A stretch of DNA of 42,992 nucleotides, from the NCBI GenBank assembly GCA_001769035.1, contig MENF01000198.1:1-42992 (forward strand), written 5' to 3'. The translations under genes and the position numbers were made by a program. Under the pieces are notes generated by a model that saw only the letters and a program-made list of their open reading frames with translations, did no database searches and was not told the origin of the DNA. How positions within the stretch are numbered: the first letter of the stretch is position 1; the number at the start of each line of letters is the position of its first letter. This stretch comes from Bacteroidetes bacterium GWA2_32_17 (GTDB taxonomy: Bacteria > Bacteroidota > Bacteroidia > Bacteroidales > GWA2-32-17). This document shows positions 33,203 to 41,819 of this stretch, in pieces.

Positions 33203-34915
33203 ATGGCTAATTTTTATTCCGATAATAAGGACCTTAAATTTCACCTTACACACCCATTAATGAAAAAAATAGTTGCGTTAAAAGAACGCAACTTTGCCGA
33301 TAAATGTAAATACGATTACGCTCCACTCGATTTTGAAGATGCCATGGATAGTTACGATAAAGTCCTCGAAACCATTGGCGATATTTGTGCAAACATAATT
33401 GCTCCAAATGCTGATTCGGTTGACCAAGAAGGTCCACAATTAATTAATAATGAAGTACATTATGCTCGTGGCACTCAAGAAAACTATGAAGCAGTGAAAA
33501 AAGCAGGACTTATTGGTATTTCTTTACCAAGAGAATATGGAGGATTAAATTTCCCATTCGTACCTTATGTTATGTCAGCTGAAATTGTTTCTCGAGCAGA
33601 TGGCGGATTCTCCAATATATGGGGATTACAGGATTGTGCTGAAACATTAAACGAATTTGCATCAAAAGAAATTAAAGATTTATTTCTACCTCGATTTAAT
33701 AAAGGGGCAACTGCCTCAATGAACTTAACTGAACCTGATGCAGGTTCCGATTTACAGGCAGTTCAGTTAAAAGCTACTTACGACGAGAAAACTCAAAAAT
33801 GGCTTTTGAACGGTGTTAAACGTTTTATTACAAACGGCGATGCCGATATTTCTTTAGTATTAGCAAGAAGTGAAGAAGGAACTACTGACGGTCGTGGTTT
33901 ATCATTATTTGTATATGATAGAACTGAAAAAGCCGTTACAGTTAGAAGAATTGAAAATAAATTGGGAATTAAAGGCTCTCCTACTTGCGAACTTGTTTTT
34001 AAAAATGCACCATCACTTTTAGTTGGCGACCGCAAACTCGGACTAATAAAATATGTGATGTCCCTAATGAACTCTGCTAGATTAGGCATTGGCGCACAAT
34101 CAGTTGGAATTTCAGAATCGGCATATCGTGAAGCATTAAAATATGCAAATGAACGCACTCAATTTGGAAAAGCTATTATCCAGTTTCCCGCTGTTTATGA
34201 AATGCTTTCAGTAATGGAAACCAAACTTAAAGCTATTCGCTCTCTTTTATATGAAACATCGCGTTTAGTTGATTTTTACAAACTATATTCAAAAATATCA
34301 GACCAAAGAAAATTAGAAAACGAAGAACGTAACGAATTAAAAAAATATCAAAAATATGCCGATGCTTTTACCCCACTCCTTAAATTAACAGCAAGTGAAT
34401 ATTGCAATCAGATTGCTTATGACGCTTTACAAATTCATGGTGGAGCCGGCTTTATGAAAGACTTTTCAATTGAACGTTTGTATCGCGATGCAAGAATCAC
34501 TTCGATTTACGAAGGTACATCTCAACTACAAGTTGTTGCTGCTATCCGTTCAGTTACAACCGGAATTTATTTAAGCTGGATTAAAGAAAATGAAGCAGCA
34601 AATCACGGACATGAACTTGATTTTATTAAAAAAATATTAATTGATATGACTACTGAATACGAAAAATGTGTTTCAGTTGTTATTGCTGTAAACGATTTGG
34701 AATTTATTGATTTTCATGCCCGAAGAATGGTCGAAATGGCAGGAAATATTGTAATGGGCTATTTGTTATTAAATGATTCTGCCCGTGATTTAGAATATAA
34801 AAAAATTGCTGAAATGTTTATTAAACGCTCATTATCACAAAACAAAGAAAAAGCATCATTCATTTTAGCAACAGAATTAAAAGATATAGCAGCTTATAAA
34901 ATAGCTAAATTATAA
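33203..34915 (+). CDS. Acyl-CoA dehydrogenase, long form
   Basis: This FAD enzyme oxidises an acyl-CoA to the enoyl-CoA and passes electrons to ETF. At 570 residues it belongs to the long form with a helical C-terminal extension rather than the ~380-residue form. Motifs: SMNLTEPDAGSDLQAVQLKA (FAD/substrate loop), TFGKA-like NERTQFGKAIIQFP, LQIHGGAGFMKDFSIER and IYEGTSQLQV, where Glu437 is at the usual catalytic base position. The gene sits with etfBA and is followed by a radical SAM gene 8 bp on. The substrate cannot be read from sequence. Confidence 0.93.
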   Translation: MANFYSDNKDLKFHLTHPLMKKIVALKERNFADKCKYDYAPLDFEDAMDSYDKVLETIGDICANIIAPNADSVDQEGPQLINNEVHYARGTQENYEAVKKAGLIGISLPREYGGLNFPFVPYVMSAEIVSRADGGFSNIWGLQDCAETLNEFASKEIKDLFLPRFNKGATASMNLTEPDAGSDLQAVQLKATYDEKTQKWLLNGVKRFITNGDADISLVLARSEEGTTDGRGLSLFVYDRTEKAVTVRRIENKLGIKGSPTCELVFKNAPSLLVGDRKLGLIKYVMSLMNSARLGIGAQSVGISESAYREALKYANERTQFGKAIIQFPAVYEMLSVMETKLKAIRSLLYETSRLVDFYKLYSKISDQRKLENEERNELKKYQKYADAFTPLLKLTASEYCNQIAYDALQIHGGAGFMKDFSIERLYRDARITSIYEGTSQLQVVAAIRSVTTGIYLSWIKENEAANHGHELDFIKKILIDMTTEYEKCVSVVIAVNDLEFIDFHARRMVEMAGNIVMGYLLLNDSARDLEYKKIAEMFIKRSLSQNKEKASFILATELKDIAAYKIAKL

Positions 34916-34923
34916 ATATATAA

Positions 34924-36243
34924 ATGTCTCTTTTCTCCATTCTGAATTATACAAAACACTTATTTTCCGAAAAACATCTTTGTAATGCACCTTTTAGTAG
35001 TATTTATATAAGTGGTGACGGAAGTATAACTCCATGTTGTTTTAACAGAAGTTACGTTTATGGTAACATATATGATACACCACTTAATGAAATTTTAAAA
35101 AATTCTAAATTTTCAGAATTTAAAGATTTAATAAAAAGCCACAAATTCCCTATTGGCTGTGATATTTGCAAAAAACATGTTCAGGAAAACAATAAATCTA
35201 ATTCAGGAATAGCAACTTACGAGAATTTCCCAATACAAAAAAATCATTTATCAGTTATTGAGTTTGAATTAAGCTATAAGTGTAATTTAAGATGTACTAT
35301 GTGCCGCTTAAATGAAGCTCATTTGTTTGTTAATGATGTTAGAACAAATAACATTAAATTTACTATAAAAGAACAAATTGCACAAGTAGTTAAAAACATT
35401 AAACTTATGCGATTTTATGGAGGCGAACCTTTTTTTATTGAAGAATATTATTCAATCTGGGAGCAAACTATAAATATAAAACCTAATTGCAATTTCTTTG
35501 TTCAAACAAATGGCACAATATACAATCAGCGAATTGAAAGTATAATCAAAAAAGGGAATTTTAATTTTAATATGTCACTAGATTCTGTTGACAAAGATAT
35601 TTATGAATCAATTCGTATGGGAGCTCATTTTGAAAATTCGTTCCAAAATCTTTTTAAATTTAAACAAATTGCAGAATTCAAGGGAAAAACTATGAGCATC
35701 TCTGTTTGTCCTATGAGAATTAATAGTAAAAACATTCCTGATATTTTAGAATTTTGCAACAAAAATAATTTATTTATATTTTTTAATACTGTATTTTCTC
35801 CATGGAATATGGCAATTTGGAGCATGTCGCAAAACGAATTAACAGAAATTTTTAATTATTATAAATCATTCAAATTTTCAGCAAACTCAAAAGTAAAAAT
35901 AATTAATACACAGAGATGGAAATCGTTTTTAAATCAAGTATCTAATTGGATTGAAAATGCAAAAAGACGCCCTCACCTATCCGAAAACGAGATTGAAAAT
36001 GCAAAAAATCAGATTTATTGCTTAATTAAAAATAAAACCGATAATTTTCTTATTCAACAAAATATAATTATTAATTTCAACCAACTTAAAATTAAAGTAA
36101 CCAATTCGTTAGATGAAATATTGAAATTTGTACCTGTTAAAACATTAATCGAAAAAATAAATAATGCCGATGCCAAAACAATATACATTAAAGTGATTGA
36201 CAAAGACGAAAACGCAATAAATGAAAATATTATTATTCCATAG
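34924..36243 (+). CDS. Radical SAM protein with N-terminal SPASM/twitch-like cysteines
   Basis: The 439-residue protein carries the radical SAM cluster motif C120-x3-C124-x2-C127 (YKCNLRCTMC), followed by GGEPFF and VQTNGT, as in the AdoMet-binding core. Unusually, a SPASM/twitch-like cysteine set comes first: C20 (LCNAPFSSIYISGDGSITPCC, C38-C39) and GCDIC (C79, C82), with YGNIYDTPLNEI between. In most SPASM proteins this set follows the barrel. It starts 8 bp after the acyl-CoA dehydrogenase, so it is probably in the etfBA transcript, and precedes amino-sugar genes. The substrate is unknown; twitch-type enzymes modify sugars, peptides or cofactors. Confidence 0.87.
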   Translation: MSLFSILNYTKHLFSEKHLCNAPFSSIYISGDGSITPCCFNRSYVYGNIYDTPLNEILKNSKFSEFKDLIKSHKFPIGCDICKKHVQENNKSNSGIATYENFPIQKNHLSVIEFELSYKCNLRCTMCRLNEAHLFVNDVRTNNIKFTIKEQIAQVVKNIKLMRFYGGEPFFIEEYYSIWEQTINIKPNCNFFVQTNGTIYNQRIESIIKKGNFNFNMSLDSVDKDIYESIRMGAHFENSFQNLFKFKQIAEFKGKTMSISVCPMRINSKNIPDILEFCNKNNLFIFFNTVFSPWNMAIWSMSQNELTEIFNYYKSFKFSANSKVKIINTQRWKSFLNQVSNWIENAKRRPHLSENEIENAKNQIYCLIKNKTDNFLIQQNIIINFNQLKIKVTNSLDEILKFVPVKTLIEKINNADAKTIYIKVIDKDENAINENIIIP

Positions 36244-36280
36244 TGTTTTTCAAAATAATCAATCTTTCATTTAAAATTTT

Positions 36281-36288
36281 TAGATTTG
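36281..36288 (+). promoter_or_regulatory. Possible -7 box before the epimerase gene
   Basis: TAGATTTG fits TAnnTTTG in the 136-bp gap between the radical SAM and epimerase genes, 91 bp before the ATG. This suggests the sugar genes may start a new transcript. Confidence 0.3.
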
Positions 36289-36379
36289 CATTTATTTTAT
36301 TTATGATTACAATTATTAATTCATCTAAAAAAATTAGATTTTAATTCATATTTAATAAGTATTTGAAAATTGTAAAATA

Positions 36380-37396
36380 ATGAAAAATATACTTATTACC
36401 GGTGGATTAGGTTTTATTGGCTCACACCTTGCAAATAACATTGCACAAAATCCTAATTATTCTGTTTCAATTATTGATGCCAATAAATATTACTTTAAAA
36501 AAGGGAAACATAATTATAACTATTACAATAAATTAAAAGTAGATTTATTAAGTTATAACAAAGTAAATATTTACGATGTTGATTTGCTGAACTTTTCTAA
36601 ACTTACTGGTTTAATTAAAATAATTAAACCCGATATTATCATTCATTTAGCATCTGTTTCGGTTGCCGGAATTGCCGATTATTTTCCAGATAAAGCAAAG
36701 GAAAATATTTTCGATATTACTTTTAATTTATTACAAATTATAGTAAATAAATTTCCTGTCGAGAGATTTATTTATATTTCATCATCAATGGTTTACGGAC
36801 ATTTTCTAAAAGATGTAAATGGAAAAATAATTCCTCCAAATGAAGAAGCTCCATGTAATCCAATTGACATTTATGGTTCCTTTAAACTTTGTTGCGAAAA
36901 TTTAATTAAAACTTTTCATTATAGTAAAAATATTTCCTACACAATTATTCGCCCTACTGCAATTTACGGTCAATTTGATTGTAATTTTAGAGTTACAGAG
37001 TTATTTGTTACAAACGCATTGCTTAATCGTCCAATATTATTGGATAATGGCGGATTGCACCTTTTAGATTTCACTTTTGTTGAGGATGTTGTTAACGGAA
37101 TAGCATCAACAATTAAAAACCCAAATGCTATTAATCAAACATTTAATTTAAGTTTTGGCAAAGGTCGTACTATTAAGGAATTAGCCGAATTAATAAAAAA
37201 AATTATTCCATCAACAGAAATTAAAATAAGCAATTGCAAACCTTTTAGACCAAACAGAGGTGCTTTAGATATTTCTAAAGCTAAACATCTATTACAATAT
37301 TCTCCTCAATTTCCGTTAGAAAAAGGCATTAAAACATATATAGAACAAGTAAAAGAACATATTTCAAATTTAAAATATCCGAAAAAATATTTCTGA
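36380..37396 (+). CDS. NAD-dependent nucleotide-sugar epimerase/dehydratase
   Basis: The 338-residue extended SDR has the Rossmann motif GGLGFIGSH (8-16), the SSS...YG strand (SSSMVYGHF) and the catalytic Tyr165-x3-Lys169 (DIYGSFKLCCE), and LLDFTFVEDVV, all typical of NDP-sugar epimerases and dehydratases. It is followed after 2 bp by a DegT-type aminotransferase, so it probably makes a keto- or epimerised sugar for amination. The exact reaction (4-epimerase, 4,6-dehydratase or reductase) cannot be told. Confidence 0.9.
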   Translation: MKNILITGGLGFIGSHLANNIAQNPNYSVSIIDANKYYFKKGKHNYNYYNKLKVDLLSYNKVNIYDVDLLNFSKLTGLIKIIKPDIIIHLASVSVAGIADYFPDKAKENIFDITFNLLQIIVNKFPVERFIYISSSMVYGHFLKDVNGKIIPPNEEAPCNPIDIYGSFKLCCENLIKTFHYSKNISYTIIRPTAIYGQFDCNFRVTELFVTNALLNRPILLDNGGLHLLDFTFVEDVVNGIASTIKNPNAINQTFNLSFGKGRTIKELAELIKKIIPSTEIKISNCKPFRPNRGALDISKAKHLLQYSPQFPLEKGIKTYIEQVKEHISNLKYPKKYF

Positions 37397-37398
37397 TA

Positions 37399-38511
37399 AT
37401 GAACAAAATTAAATTCTATAATGTTGCTCGCTTTTATAAAAATTATAAAAATGAAATACTCGAATTAACAAATCAAGTATTCTCAACAGGGCAAGTGCTT
37501 AATGGAGAACCAATAATAGAAGCAGAAAAAAAAATAGCATGTTTAACAAATCGCAAATATGCTGTAACAGTTGGTAGCTGTACAGATGCTTTATTTTTTT
37601 CACTTATTGCCTCCGGAATTAAAAAAGGTGATGAAGTTTTAGTCCCTGCATTTTCATTTATAGCTTCTGCGTCTGCAATTTCAAGAGCCGGAGCTACTCC
37701 TGTTTTTGTTGATGTAAATAATGATGGCTCAATAAATTTTGAATTAGCTGAAAAAAAAATTACAAAAAAAACAAAAGCAATAATGCTCGTACAGTTATAT
37801 GGTAAAATGATTAAACCACAAAATATAACAAATTTCACAAATAAATATAATCTAATTGTAATTGAAGATGCTGCACAAGCATTAGGAAGCTCTAATTCAA
37901 ATATTCCTGCCGGTAAAATTGGTTTGGCAAGCTGTTTTAGTTTCGACCCTTCTAAAATTATAAACGCTTTTGGGACTGGTGGAGTTGTAGTTACTGATAA
38001 CGAAAAAATTGCAAAGTCAATTCAAATATTAAGAGTTCAAGGCAAATTAGCAAATTCAGAACCAACTAAATTAGTTAGTTGTAACAGTAGAATTTCTAGT
38101 CAGCAAGCTGCCATTGTATATTTTCAGTTAAATAAAATCGATGAAATTATTTCAAAAAGAAATTTAATTGCAAATTATTATAATACTCAATTAACTAAAA
38201 TCGAATCAATAAGAATTTTAAAAACTTCTGATAACGAAACATGGAACTATCACAAATATCCAATATTCACTAACTTTAGAGACGAATTAAAAAATTATTT
38301 AACCGAAAATAATATTGAAACTAATATTCATTTTAAGAAAATACTTCCCGAATATTCCGTTTTCAATAAATCAGAATCTAACTTCCCAATTTCAAAACAA
38401 CTTACAGAAACTGAACTATCACTACCAATTTATCCTGAACTTACTGATAATGAAATTTCATTTATTTGCGATAAAATCATTAACTTCTTTAAATCAAAGA
38501 AATTATGCTAA
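37399..38511 (+). CDS. DegT/DnrJ/EryC1/StrS-type sugar aminotransferase
   Basis: This PLP enzyme transfers an amino group to a keto-sugar nucleotide. The 370-residue protein has VGSCTDALFFSLIASGIKKGDEV, VPAFSFIASASAI, the cofactor Asp157 (VIEDAAQALG) and the PLP lysine Lys186 (SFDPSKIINAFGTGG). Family members usually have GDGG in the last motif; here it is GTGG. It lies 2 bp after the epimerase and overlaps the acyltransferase by 7 bp, giving a three-gene amino-sugar module. Confidence 0.93.
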   Translation: MNKIKFYNVARFYKNYKNEILELTNQVFSTGQVLNGEPIIEAEKKIACLTNRKYAVTVGSCTDALFFSLIASGIKKGDEVLVPAFSFIASASAISRAGATPVFVDVNNDGSINFELAEKKITKKTKAIMLVQLYGKMIKPQNITNFTNKYNLIVIEDAAQALGSSNSNIPAGKIGLASCFSFDPSKIINAFGTGGVVVTDNEKIAKSIQILRVQGKLANSEPTKLVSCNSRISSQQAAIVYFQLNKIDEIISKRNLIANYYNTQLTKIESIRILKTSDNETWNYHKYPIFTNFRDELKNYLTENNIETNIHFKKILPEYSVFNKSESNFPISKQLTETELSLPIYPELTDNEISFICDKIINFFKSKKLC

Positions 38512-39104
38512 TTGTTGGAACTGGCGGTCTTGCTAAAGAAATTTTAGCAATGATTATTAAATACAAATTATCTGAATCTGTAACATTTTACGATGAAAAC
38601 AATAATGTTCCTTCAATGCTATATAACAAATTTAAAGTAATAAAAGAAGAAGGTGAAATCAGGAAATATTTAAAATCCGATTCGCCCGAATTTATTGTTG
38701 GTATTGGAAACCCACGAGTAAGAGAAAAACTTACTAACAAATTAAAAAATTACGGTGGAAAAAATTCTAAAATAATTTCTAAAGATTCTGCACTTTTTCA
38801 ATTTAATAATTATCCCGAAGGCACTATAATTGAGCCTTTTGTGGGCATTTCTCATAGTTTGCAAATTGGCGAAGGTTGTGCAATACACATACATGCAAGT
38901 ATTGGTCATGCTGCTATAATTGGCAAATATGTAAATATTGGTCCTTCTGCTACTATTATCGGTCCAACTGAAATTGGCGATTATTCTTATATTGGTGCAA
39001 AATCGTTAATTATGCCTAATTTAAAAGTTGGCAAACAAGTAATTGTATCGGCTGGTGTTACAGTCAACAGAGATTTGAATGATTTTGAAACTTATTATGG
39101 ATAA
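38505..39104 (+). CDS. NeuD/PglD-type sugar O/N-acyltransferase
   Basis: The 199-residue protein has the N-terminal nucleotide-sugar-binding half (LIVGTGGLAKEIL...VGIGNPRVREKL) and a C-terminal left-handed beta-helix of hexapeptide repeats (EPFVGISHSLQIGEGCAI, HASIGHAAIIGKYVNIG, SATIIGPTEIGDYSYIGAKS), with the His in SIGHAAIIG as likely catalytic base. NeuD/PglD enzymes acetylate amino sugars such as bacillosamine or sialic acids. Following an epimerase and an aminotransferase, it should acylate the new amino group. No glycosyltransferase is next to it. Confidence 0.9.
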   Translation: MLIVGTGGLAKEILAMIIKYKLSESVTFYDENNNVPSMLYNKFKVIKEEGEIRKYLKSDSPEFIVGIGNPRVREKLTNKLKNYGGKNSKIISKDSALFQFNNYPEGTIIEPFVGISHSLQIGEGCAIHIHASIGHAAIIGKYVNIGPSATIIGPTEIGDYSYIGAKSLIMPNLKVGKQVIVSAGVTVNRDLNDFETYYG

Positions 39105-39170
39105 TGTTATACTAAAAACGGGATAAAAACAATTATTTTAAAGGGCGGGAATTATACTAAAAACAGCTTG

Positions 39171-39186
39171 TTCCGCTTATGCGGAA
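39171..39186. terminator. Hairpin between convergent acyltransferase and radical SAM genes
   Basis: TTCCGC-TTAT-GCGGAA is a perfect 6-bp stem in the 109-bp gap between two convergent genes, so it could stop transcripts from either side. No T-run follows. A 13-bp direct repeat TTATACTAAAAAC occurs at 39107-39119 and 39152-39164 in the same gap. Confidence 0.4.
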
Positions 39187-39213
39187 GGATAAATTTGTAC
39201 TCGCACTTATAAT

Positions 39214-40338
39214 TTAATCTTTATTCTTTGTTTTTCCAAAATGCACCATCCTGCAATAATTTTTAAAATTTTTAGCAGTTTTAATCTCAAGTTCTTTTAA
39301 TTCGTTGGTTGATAAATCATCTATAAAACAAGTTGGGTCGCTTGCAAAAATATTTCCGGTTAAATAATACGAATAAACCCTGCAACCACCACAAGTAAAA
39401 CGGAATTTACATTTACCACATTTTCCTTCTAAATTTGAACGCTCAACTATCTTTGTAAACAATTCCGATTTATATAAAATATCATAAAGCTCTTCAGTTA
39501 AAACATTTCCACCCGACACATGGTCCGAAACTAATGGACATGGAGCAACATCGCCTTTTGGATTAATAGCATAAAACGAACCAACCCAGCATCCAACCGA
39601 AGGGTTTGTTGGAACTTTTAACATTTCTGAAACTTGCACACTATATTTAATATAATCTTTAGTATTTAAAAAAAACGGAACGTAACTAACAAAACCTTTA
39701 TAATATTCACGTAATGCAGGATGTAAATATTTTTTCATTATTTCTTTGTTAAACATCCACTTGCGGTTACTGCTATTTCTTGGAGAATACGGAACTCTGT
39801 TAAAAGGCAAATGCAAATTGTTAATATTTTTTAATGTTTGATGAAAAGTTTCACAATTAAAACTGCCCATCGTTACCGAAACATTTACAGTAAAATGATG
39901 CCTTTCAAGACGATTTAGTACTTTTAAAAAATATTCTTTACTACTTTGACGCGATTCAATATTTTCGTTGTCAAATGAATTTATCCCAAGCGAAATAATA
40001 ACATTTCTTCCTAAAATTTTTTCAATTTTATTTAAAGTTTGTTCATCTAAAGTACTTCCATTTGATAAAATTCCAATCGAAAAACCTAATTCATTGGCTT
40101 TTGCTAGAATATCAAAAGAATCTTTACGTAACAAAAATTCACCACCCGAAAAATCAATATTATTTGTTCCTAATTCTTTTGCGGGTTTTAAAATCCTTTC
40201 AACAATAACCGAAAAAGATAAATCTTCTTCAATTTCATCTTTCTTATTAGAGCCACTCGAGCAATTTGGACAAGCAAAATTACAATTACGTGTTGATTCT
40301 AAGTATAATGTATGAAACAAAGGATTCATATAATACAA
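39214..40338 (-). CDS. Radical SAM/SPASM protein
   Basis: The 374-residue protein has the radical SAM motif C19-x3-C23-x2-C26 (TRNCNFACPNC), FSGGEFLLR and ILSNGST. A full seven-cysteine SPASM domain follows: C250, C267, C307, C310, C316, C319 and C337 (GCWVGSFYAINPKGDVAPC, then KCGKCKFRFTCGGC). SPASM enzymes with two auxiliary clusters typically modify peptides (sactipeptide, PQQ or mycofactocin type), and some act on other substrates. No convincing precursor peptide gene was found beside it. It is transcribed against its neighbours. Met1 or Met4 (MNPLFHTLYLE) may be the start. Confidence 0.9.
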   Translation of the reverse strand: MYYMNPLFHTLYLESTRNCNFACPNCSSGSNKKDEIEEDLSFSVIVERILKPAKELGTNNIDFSGGEFLLRKDSFDILAKANELGFSIGILSNGSTLDEQTLNKIEKILGRNVIISLGINSFDNENIESRQSSKEYFLKVLNRLERHHFTVNVSVTMGSFNCETFHQTLKNINNLHLPFNRVPYSPRNSSNRKWMFNKEIMKKYLHPALREYYKGFVSYVPFFLNTKDYIKYSVQVSEMLKVPTNPSVGCWVGSFYAINPKGDVAPCPLVSDHVSGGNVLTEELYDILYKSELFTKIVERSNLEGKCGKCKFRFTCGGCRVYSYYLTGNIFASDPTCFIDDLSTNELKELEIKTAKNFKNYCRMVHFGKTKNKD

Positions 40339-40371
40339 TAAAAATAATTTTTGAAGATAATTATTTTATTT

Positions 40372-40379
40372 TATATTTG
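40372..40379 (+). promoter_or_regulatory. -7 box of a possible non-coding transcript
   Basis: TATATTTG inside the first copy of the 22-bp repeat, with no gene downstream before the hairpin at 40491-40514. Confidence 0.35.
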
Positions 40380-40490
40380 TATAAAAATATTTGTAACTAT
40401 TCAGTATCCATAAAAATTATCACGCAAAAATCAGTTAAATGTAGTGAACGATTATTTCTTTTAGGTTTTTTCTGCTGGTAGCACGCAATA

Positions 40491-40514
40491 AAAAAAATCA
40501 TTTATGATTTTTTT
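40491..40514 (+). terminator. Terminator-like hairpin with T-run
   Basis: AAAAAAATCA-TTTA-TGATTTTTTT is a perfect 10-bp stem with a 7-T tail on the plus strand. It is weak in GC but symmetric, so it could act on either strand. Confidence 0.35.
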
Positions 40515-40635
40515 AACTCTGCGAGCTTAAAACTTTGCGGACTTTGCGCCTTTGCGTGACATAATATTTGCGAGACATAAGACAAAATGAGTTTAACAAA
40601 AAACATTAACTTTAACAAGATTAGTTAATTTATTT

Positions 40636-40643
40636 TATATTTG
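40636..40643 (+). promoter_or_regulatory. -7 box of the fabL-like gene
   Basis: TATATTTG lies 15 bp before the ATG at 40659. It supports starting the gene there and not at an upstream TTG at 40641, which would overlap the box. Confidence 0.5.
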
Positions 40644-40658
40644 TATAAAATTATTTTA

Positions 40659-41435
40659 ATGAAAAAAACAGCTTTAATTTTAGGTGGCTCAAGTGGAATT
40701 GGATTAGCAACAGCTAAAATTTTAGCAAAAAACAATTGGAATTTAATAATTGTTCATCGCGATAGGCGAGCAAATATGCCCGAAATAGAAAAGCATTTTG
40801 ATGAAATAAGAGCTTATGGTGCAAAATTATTAACAATTAACAATAATGCTTGTGATAACAAAGGGCAAAATGAAATTATTTCTGAAATCAAGTCTAATAA
40901 TTTAAATTCTATAAATGCCTTAGTTCATTCAATTGCTGATGGTAATATTGGTAGTTTCACATTAAACACCGAAAGAAAAACTGATGAATATGGGCTCGCA
41001 AGAACAATAAATGCAATGGGTTCATCATTTGTTGTTTGGACTCAACTATTAATTGAGAATAAACTTCTATCAGAAAATGGGCGTATTCTTGGCTTTACAA
41101 GCGAAGGAAGTTCAAAAGTATTAAATCAGTACGGTGCAGTTGGAATGGCAAAAGCCACTTTAGAAGCCGCTTGTCGTTATTTAGCAGTAGAATTAGCTCC
41201 AAAAAAAATAACTGTAAATCTTTTAAATCCTGGTGTAATGCTTACAAATGCAATAAAAGTTTTTCCTAATGTTACTAAATTTGTAAATAAAGCAATAGAA
41301 CGTAATCCTTCAGGCAGACTCACTACTCCTGAAGATATTGCAAAAGTTGCTGAATTTATTTTATCGGATAATGCTGCATGGATAACAGGTGAAATTATTC
41401 GTGTAGATGGTGGCGAACAACTAATTTCAATATAA
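40659..41435 (+). CDS. FabL-like enoyl-ACP reductase (SDR)
   Basis: With the start at 40659 it has 258 residues. The SDR motif GGSSGIG (9-15) is followed by the catalytic Tyr158-x6-Lys165 (NQYGAVGMAKATLEA). This Y-x6-K spacing is that of enoyl-ACP reductases (FabI/FabL) and not the Y-x3-K of ketoacyl reductases. The run RYLAVELAPKKITVNLLNPG, later VFPN, matches FabL (enoyl reductase III). C-terminal AWITGEIIRVDGG is typical. A fabZ-like gene lies downstream, beyond an inserted transposase, so both probably act on an ACP-bound chain. It may be a secondary-pathway paralogue of the housekeeping enzyme. Confidence 0.85.
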   Translation: MKKTALILGGSSGIGLATAKILAKNNWNLIIVHRDRRANMPEIEKHFDEIRAYGAKLLTINNNACDNKGQNEIISEIKSNNLNSINALVHSIADGNIGSFTLNTERKTDEYGLARTINAMGSSFVVWTQLLIENKLLSENGRILGFTSEGSSKVLNQYGAVGMAKATLEAACRYLAVELAPKKITVNLLNPGVMLTNAIKVFPNVTKFVNKAIERNPSGRLTTPEDIAKVAEFILSDNAAWITGEIIRVDGGEQLISI

Positions 41436-41819
41436 GTATGAGTGTATAACAAAGAAGGATGAATAAACCCAGAACAAACGCATGAAAATTTTCACAAACT
41501 GTCAGAACGCTCCGATGGAGCTAATATTTAGGTGATTTCATTATTTCTATAAACAGTTAAATCCTAACGGATTTTTTGTATATTTACAGTTCCGATTGGA
41601 ATGTTCTGTTTATAGAAATTACAACATTCTTGACAAATTAAGCCTCATAAAGACGACCTGTGAAAGAGAAATATTTATTTTATGCGTTTACTCTGATGAA
41701 TAAACAACATTATTTTGCTGATAAAAAAAATAATACGTATTTTTGCTACAGCGTAGCAAACTGTTTATAGAACGAAATATTTAAATTAATAAATAAGCTC
41801 CATAGGAGCGACCTGTAAT
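41436..41819. repeat. Upstream REP-like hairpin cluster of the RAYT gene
   Basis: No gene. Hairpins seen: GCTCC-gat-GGAGC (41509-41521), AAATCC-taac-GGATTT (41559-41574), TTCC-gatt-GGAA (41590-41601), TTTGCTAC-agc-GTAGCAAA (41742-41760) and GCTCC-ata-GGAGC (41797-41809). A conserved 10-mer CTATAAACAG, or its complement, lies beside three of them (41547-41556, 41606-41615, 41761-41770). CGACCTGT follows two degenerate units (about 41654 and 41809). Confidence 0.75.

Larger units (their letters stand above)
40339..40658. other. 320-bp divergent spacer with duplicated promoter-like sequence
   Basis: No convincing gene. It holds a 22-bp exact repeat TTTATTTTATATTTGTATAA AA at 40365-40386 and 40629-40650, a terminator-like hairpin (40491-40514) and degenerate TTTGCG words (40518-40575). 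It lies between the minus-strand radical SAM gene and the plus-strand fabL-like gene. Confidence 0.6.

Noticed and set aside
40266-40481. 71-codon plus-strand frame opposite the start of the radical SAM/SPASM gene
   Set aside because: It overlaps that gene antisense and shows no family resemblance or ribosome site.
40502-40606. 34-codon minus-strand frame considered as a precursor peptide for the radical SAM/SPASM enzyme
   Set aside because: Its second half is the translation of GCAAAG-type intergenic repeats and it lacks a leader-like or Cys-rich core.
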